This document shows positions 6,274-8,304 of a DNA stretch of 8,304 bases, one piece after another. Positions within the stretch are counted from its first letter, which is position 1, and every line of letters starts with the position of its first letter. Source of the stretch: DASZMJ01 sp035551935 (GTDB lineage Bacteria > Planctomycetota > Planctomycetia > Isosphaerales > Isosphaeraceae); contig DASZMJ010000613.1 in the NCBI GenBank assembly GCA_035551935.1, forward strand, positions 1 through 8,304, read 5' to 3'. The notes under the pieces were generated by a model. It searched no databases. It saw only the letters and a list, made by a program, of their open reading frames with translations, and was not told where the DNA came from. A program made the translations under genes and the position numbers.

Positions 6274-8190
6274 TCAGCGCATGCCGCCCCCCGTCCCGCC
6301 CATCCCGCCCATCCCGCCGCCCATCCCGCCCATAAAGGCGCCGCTCCGCATCTGGTTCCTCATCTTGAGCTGGGCCGGCGAGGGGACGACGTTGGGGTCA
6401 TGCATCTGGAGGTTGGTGATGCTCGTCTGGTTCGAGACGACGAGGATGCCGTCGACGACGCCGTAGGAGAGGCCCAACGGCAGGAGCACGAGCTGGAGGC
6501 TCCGCCGCAACGGGACGCCCTCCAGGTCGATCGTGACGGGCGTGTCGAGGTCGATCGAGTGGTTGTTGAGGTCGACGGCCGACGGGTCGACATAGATATT
6601 GATCCCGCGCGGGTTGGCCTTGCTCTCGCTCTTGGAGCGGATGTACTTGAGCACGTCCTTCAATGGAGTCTCCTTGGGGAAGGACATGGCGATCGGCTCG
6701 TCGAGCAGGGAGAGGATGGCCCGGGACTTCGGGTCCTTGTCCCCTTGATACTCCAGCGGCCCGTCGCCCCCCTCGGCCGCGCCCGACCTCTCGTCCTTGG
6801 TCGCGGCCTCGGCCTTCGCCAGGAGGACGTCGGCGTCGGCCAGGGCATACTCGAGCAAGGCCAGGGTCTCCGGGCCCACGCTCCCCGCCTCGGCGAGCTT
6901 CTTCACTCGCTCGAGCAGCTTCGCCATGCGATTGCGATGAGCCCGCACGGCGGCGAGCCGATCGACCGGCGTGTCGCTGAGATCCTGCTGCGCCTCCAGC
7001 AACCGTCGCGATGCGTCGACGAGCCCGTCGACGGGGATTTCCCCGGCCTCGGACCTCGACCGCAACAACTGGAAGAGCCTGGTGGCGGCCTTCAGCTTGC
7101 GGTCGGCCGGTGTGTTGCCCTTGGGCGTGGGGCCGCCCTGGGCCAGGTCCGCGTCGCCCCTGGAGACCACCGCAGTACCCGCGGGCTGCCGCTGATACTG
7201 TCGATACTGTTCCTCCGGCGTCGCGGGCGCGCCCGGAGGGACAGGGAACTTCGGCTCGTCGGCCTTCGCCGTGCCCGGCCGGTCCGCGCCTTCTTCGCCC
7301 TTCGGTCGATCTCCCCCGGCCTGATAGGCGTGGAGGCCGCCGCCGGTGACGACCAGGCCGGCGACCACCAGCGCGACGGCGGCGAGCCCCTTCAGCTTGC
7401 TCATGAGCATGCTCCGCAAGGCGTTTTCCCAGAGTCGGACGGCGCCGGCCGAGACCGCCCCGGCGACCGCCAGCCGACCCGCCGCGGCCAAGGCCGCGGC
7501 CCGCGTGGTCGATTCGATCAGGAGATCGGGCACGGAGGCCGTGGCCTCGCTCGACAATGTCGCCACGAGCACCGCGCCGGTGATCCCCACGCCGCGGCGG
7601 GCGAGTCGGCCGCGGAGCTGGTCACGGCCCCGGGCCAGTCGGCCCCGGACCGTCCCCAACGGCCAGCCGAGCACGTCGGCGGCCTGGTCGTGGGTGTGCC
7701 CCTCGAGGTAGCAGAGGACCAGCGGCGCCCGGTACTTCTCCGGTAACCGCGCCAGCTCCTCGTGCAGGATCGGCCCGAAGTCGTCGGGAGTCGGCTCCGG
7801 CCCGGTCGCCGTCGGCGACTCGACCCCTTTGGCCCGCTCGTGCCGACGCCTGCGGGCCGCGTCGAGCCGGGCCCGCGCGGCGACCCGCTGGGCGACGCCG
7901 TGCAGCCAGCTCGCCAGCGACTCCCGGTTGCGGATCGAGCGTGCGCGTCGGACCAGCACGAGGAACGTCGCCTGGAAGGCGTCCTCCGCGTCGGCCTCGT
8001 CGATCAAGGCCCGCCGGCAGACGGCCAGGACCATCGGCCCGTGCCGCGCCACGATCGCCGCGAACGCCGCCTCGTCGCCGCGGGCGAGGAACCGCTCGAG
8101 GAGTTGCCCCTCGCTCAGGCCCGCGACCGTCCCCTGATTCAGGAGTCGCCTCAACTGGCCCAGGACCGCCCCGCCCGGTCGGCTCGCCAT
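6274..8190 (-). CDS. ECF sigma factor fused to a membrane anchor and a periplasmic STN-like domain
   Basis: This 638-residue protein starts at ATG 8190-8188. Region sigma-2 covers about 38-105 (FAAIVARHGPMVLAVCRRAL, then DAEDAFQATFLVLVRRA and WLHGVAQRVAARAR). Region sigma-4 covers about 145-200 (LARLPEKYRAPLVLCYLEG, then ADVLGWPLGTVRGRLARGR). Both are clear, so it should direct RNA polymerase to a specific promoter set. An Ala-rich linker (203-255) leads to one transmembrane segment at 266-286, preceded by K/R residues, so the N-terminus is cytoplasmic. The outer part has a Pro/Gly-rich spacer, a helical, possibly coiled-coil region (about 360-465), and about residues 499-586 resembling a secretin/TonB N-terminal (STN) domain (PIAMSFPKETPLKDVLKYI ... 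VTIDLEGVPLRRSLQLVLL ... GLSYGVVDGILVVSN). It ends in a Gly/Met tail. No separate anti-sigma gene is adjacent within the window. The sigma call is secure; STN is by pattern. The target genes are unknown. Confidence 0.9.
   Translation of the reverse strand: MASRPGGAVLGQLRRLLNQGTVAGLSEGQLLERFLARGDEAAFAAIVARHGPMVLAVCRRALIDEADAEDAFQATFLVLVRRARSIRNRESLASWLHGVAQRVAARARLDAARRRRHERAKGVESPTATGPEPTPDDFGPILHEELARLPEKYRAPLVLCYLEGHTHDQAADVLGWPLGTVRGRLARGRDQLRGRLARRGVGITGAVLVATLSSEATASVPDLLIESTTRAAALAAAGRLAVAGAVSAGAVRLWENALRSMLMSKLKGLAAVALVVAGLVVTGGGLHAYQAGGDRPKGEEGADRPGTAKADEPKFPVPPGAPATPEEQYRQYQRQPAGTAVVSRGDADLAQGGPTPKGNTPADRKLKAATRLFQLLRSRSEAGEIPVDGLVDASRRLLEAQQDLSDTPVDRLAAVRAHRNRMAKLLERVKKLAEAGSVGPETLALLEYALADADVLLAKAEAATKDERSGAAEGGDGPLEYQGDKDPKSRAILSLLDEPIAMSFPKETPLKDVLKYIRSKSESKANPRGINIYVDPSAVDLNNHSIDLDTPVTIDLEGVPLRRSLQLVLLPLGLSYGVVDGILVVSNQTSITNLQMHDPNVVPSPAQLKMRNQMRSGAFMGGMGGGMGGMGGTGGGMR
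6277..6333 (-). repeat. GGM-rich C-terminal tail repeat
   Basis: The last residues of the sigma protein are MGGMGGGMGGMGGTGGGMR, encoded by a short tandem pattern (CATCCCGCC units on the plus strand). Seven Met occur in the last 29 residues. It is probably flexible; it should lie in the periplasm if the topology above is right. Confidence 0.75.
7412..7415 (-). promoter_or_regulatory. Possible internal ribosome binding site in the sigma gene
   Basis: On the minus strand GGAG (plus positions 7412-7415) stands 7 bases before an in-frame ATG at 7404-7402. The peptide from that ATG begins MSKLKGLAAVALVVAGLVV, which looks like a signal peptide or signal anchor. Translation from here would give a 376-residue protein lacking the sigma regions. 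It may be coincidence, since the same residues also serve as the transmembrane segment of the full protein. Confidence 0.3.
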
Positions 8191-8304
8191 GCGTCGTCGG
8201 CTCCGCGCGGCAATTGCTTTCCCCGTAGTGTCCCGGCGGGCGCGGGCCAATACAACTATTTCGGGAGGAAGGCGGATTCACCGCGGAGCAGGCGGAGGTC
8301 GCGG
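8191..8304 (-). promoter_or_regulatory. Upstream region and ribosome binding site of the sigma gene
   Basis: GGAG on the minus strand (plus 8201-8204) is 10 bases before ATG 8190 and decides the start over the in-frame TTG at 8250. A locally AT-rich patch at 8249-8263 (minus strand GAAATAGTTGTATT) stands out in the GC-rich surroundings and could be part of a promoter. I see no clear -35/-10 pair. Confidence 0.35.

Noticed and set aside
6400..7746. Plus-strand open frame of 448 codons opposite the sigma gene
   Set aside because: It is an antisense shadow of an unmistakable sigma factor; composition is Arg/Gly/Asp/His-biased with no motif.
8191..8250. TTG at 8250 as the start of the sigma gene, adding 20 residues
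   Set aside because: The added residues are Arg/Ala-rich and not typical; MASRPGGAVLGQLRRLL from ATG 8190 looks like a normal N-terminus and has a GGAG upstream.
1..8304. CRISPR arrays, tRNA or rRNA genes, insertion sequences, transposase genes
   Set aside because: I saw no regularly spaced repeats, cloverleaf-like segments, rRNA-like stretches or transposase motifs on either strand.

Overview
The window is GC-rich DNA, most likely from a planctomycete (Isosphaeraceae or a relative). That placement is an inference. It rests on the very high G/C at third codon positions, an ECF sigma factor with a long membrane-anchored C-terminal extension (a form common in Planctomycetes), and an enlarged CusA pump. 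No rRNA or other taxonomic marker is present.

Layout: positions 1-120 hold a short hairpin and the leader of the first gene. Two tightly linked plus-strand genes follow: a CusB-type periplasmic adaptor (121-1959) and a CusA-type RND pump (1967-5941), 7 bases apart. Positions 5942-6273 are a 332-base convergent intergenic region with a strong inverted repeat (5961-6000) and two weaker ones. A minus-strand gene (8190-6274) encodes an ECF sigma factor fused to a transmembrane segment and a periplasmic domain resembling the secretin/TonB N-terminal (STN) fold. Positions 8191-8304 are its upstream region.

Function: CusB and CusA should form two of the three parts of a Cu(I)/Ag(I) tripartite efflux pump. 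No outer-membrane channel gene (CusC/TolC type) is visible; it may lie just outside the window. Both proteins carry unusual insertions. CusB has two tandem cysteine-rich YHS/TRASH-like modules between its beta-barrel and membrane-proximal domains, plus an N-terminal heavy-metal-binding motif and a Met/His-rich tail. CusA has about 250 extra residues between two putative metal-site methionines and a Gly/Met-rich loop. The sigma factor ends in a Met-rich GGM tail and has a well-spaced internal start that could yield a separate periplasmic protein. Whether it regulates the pump genes cannot be told from this sequence.
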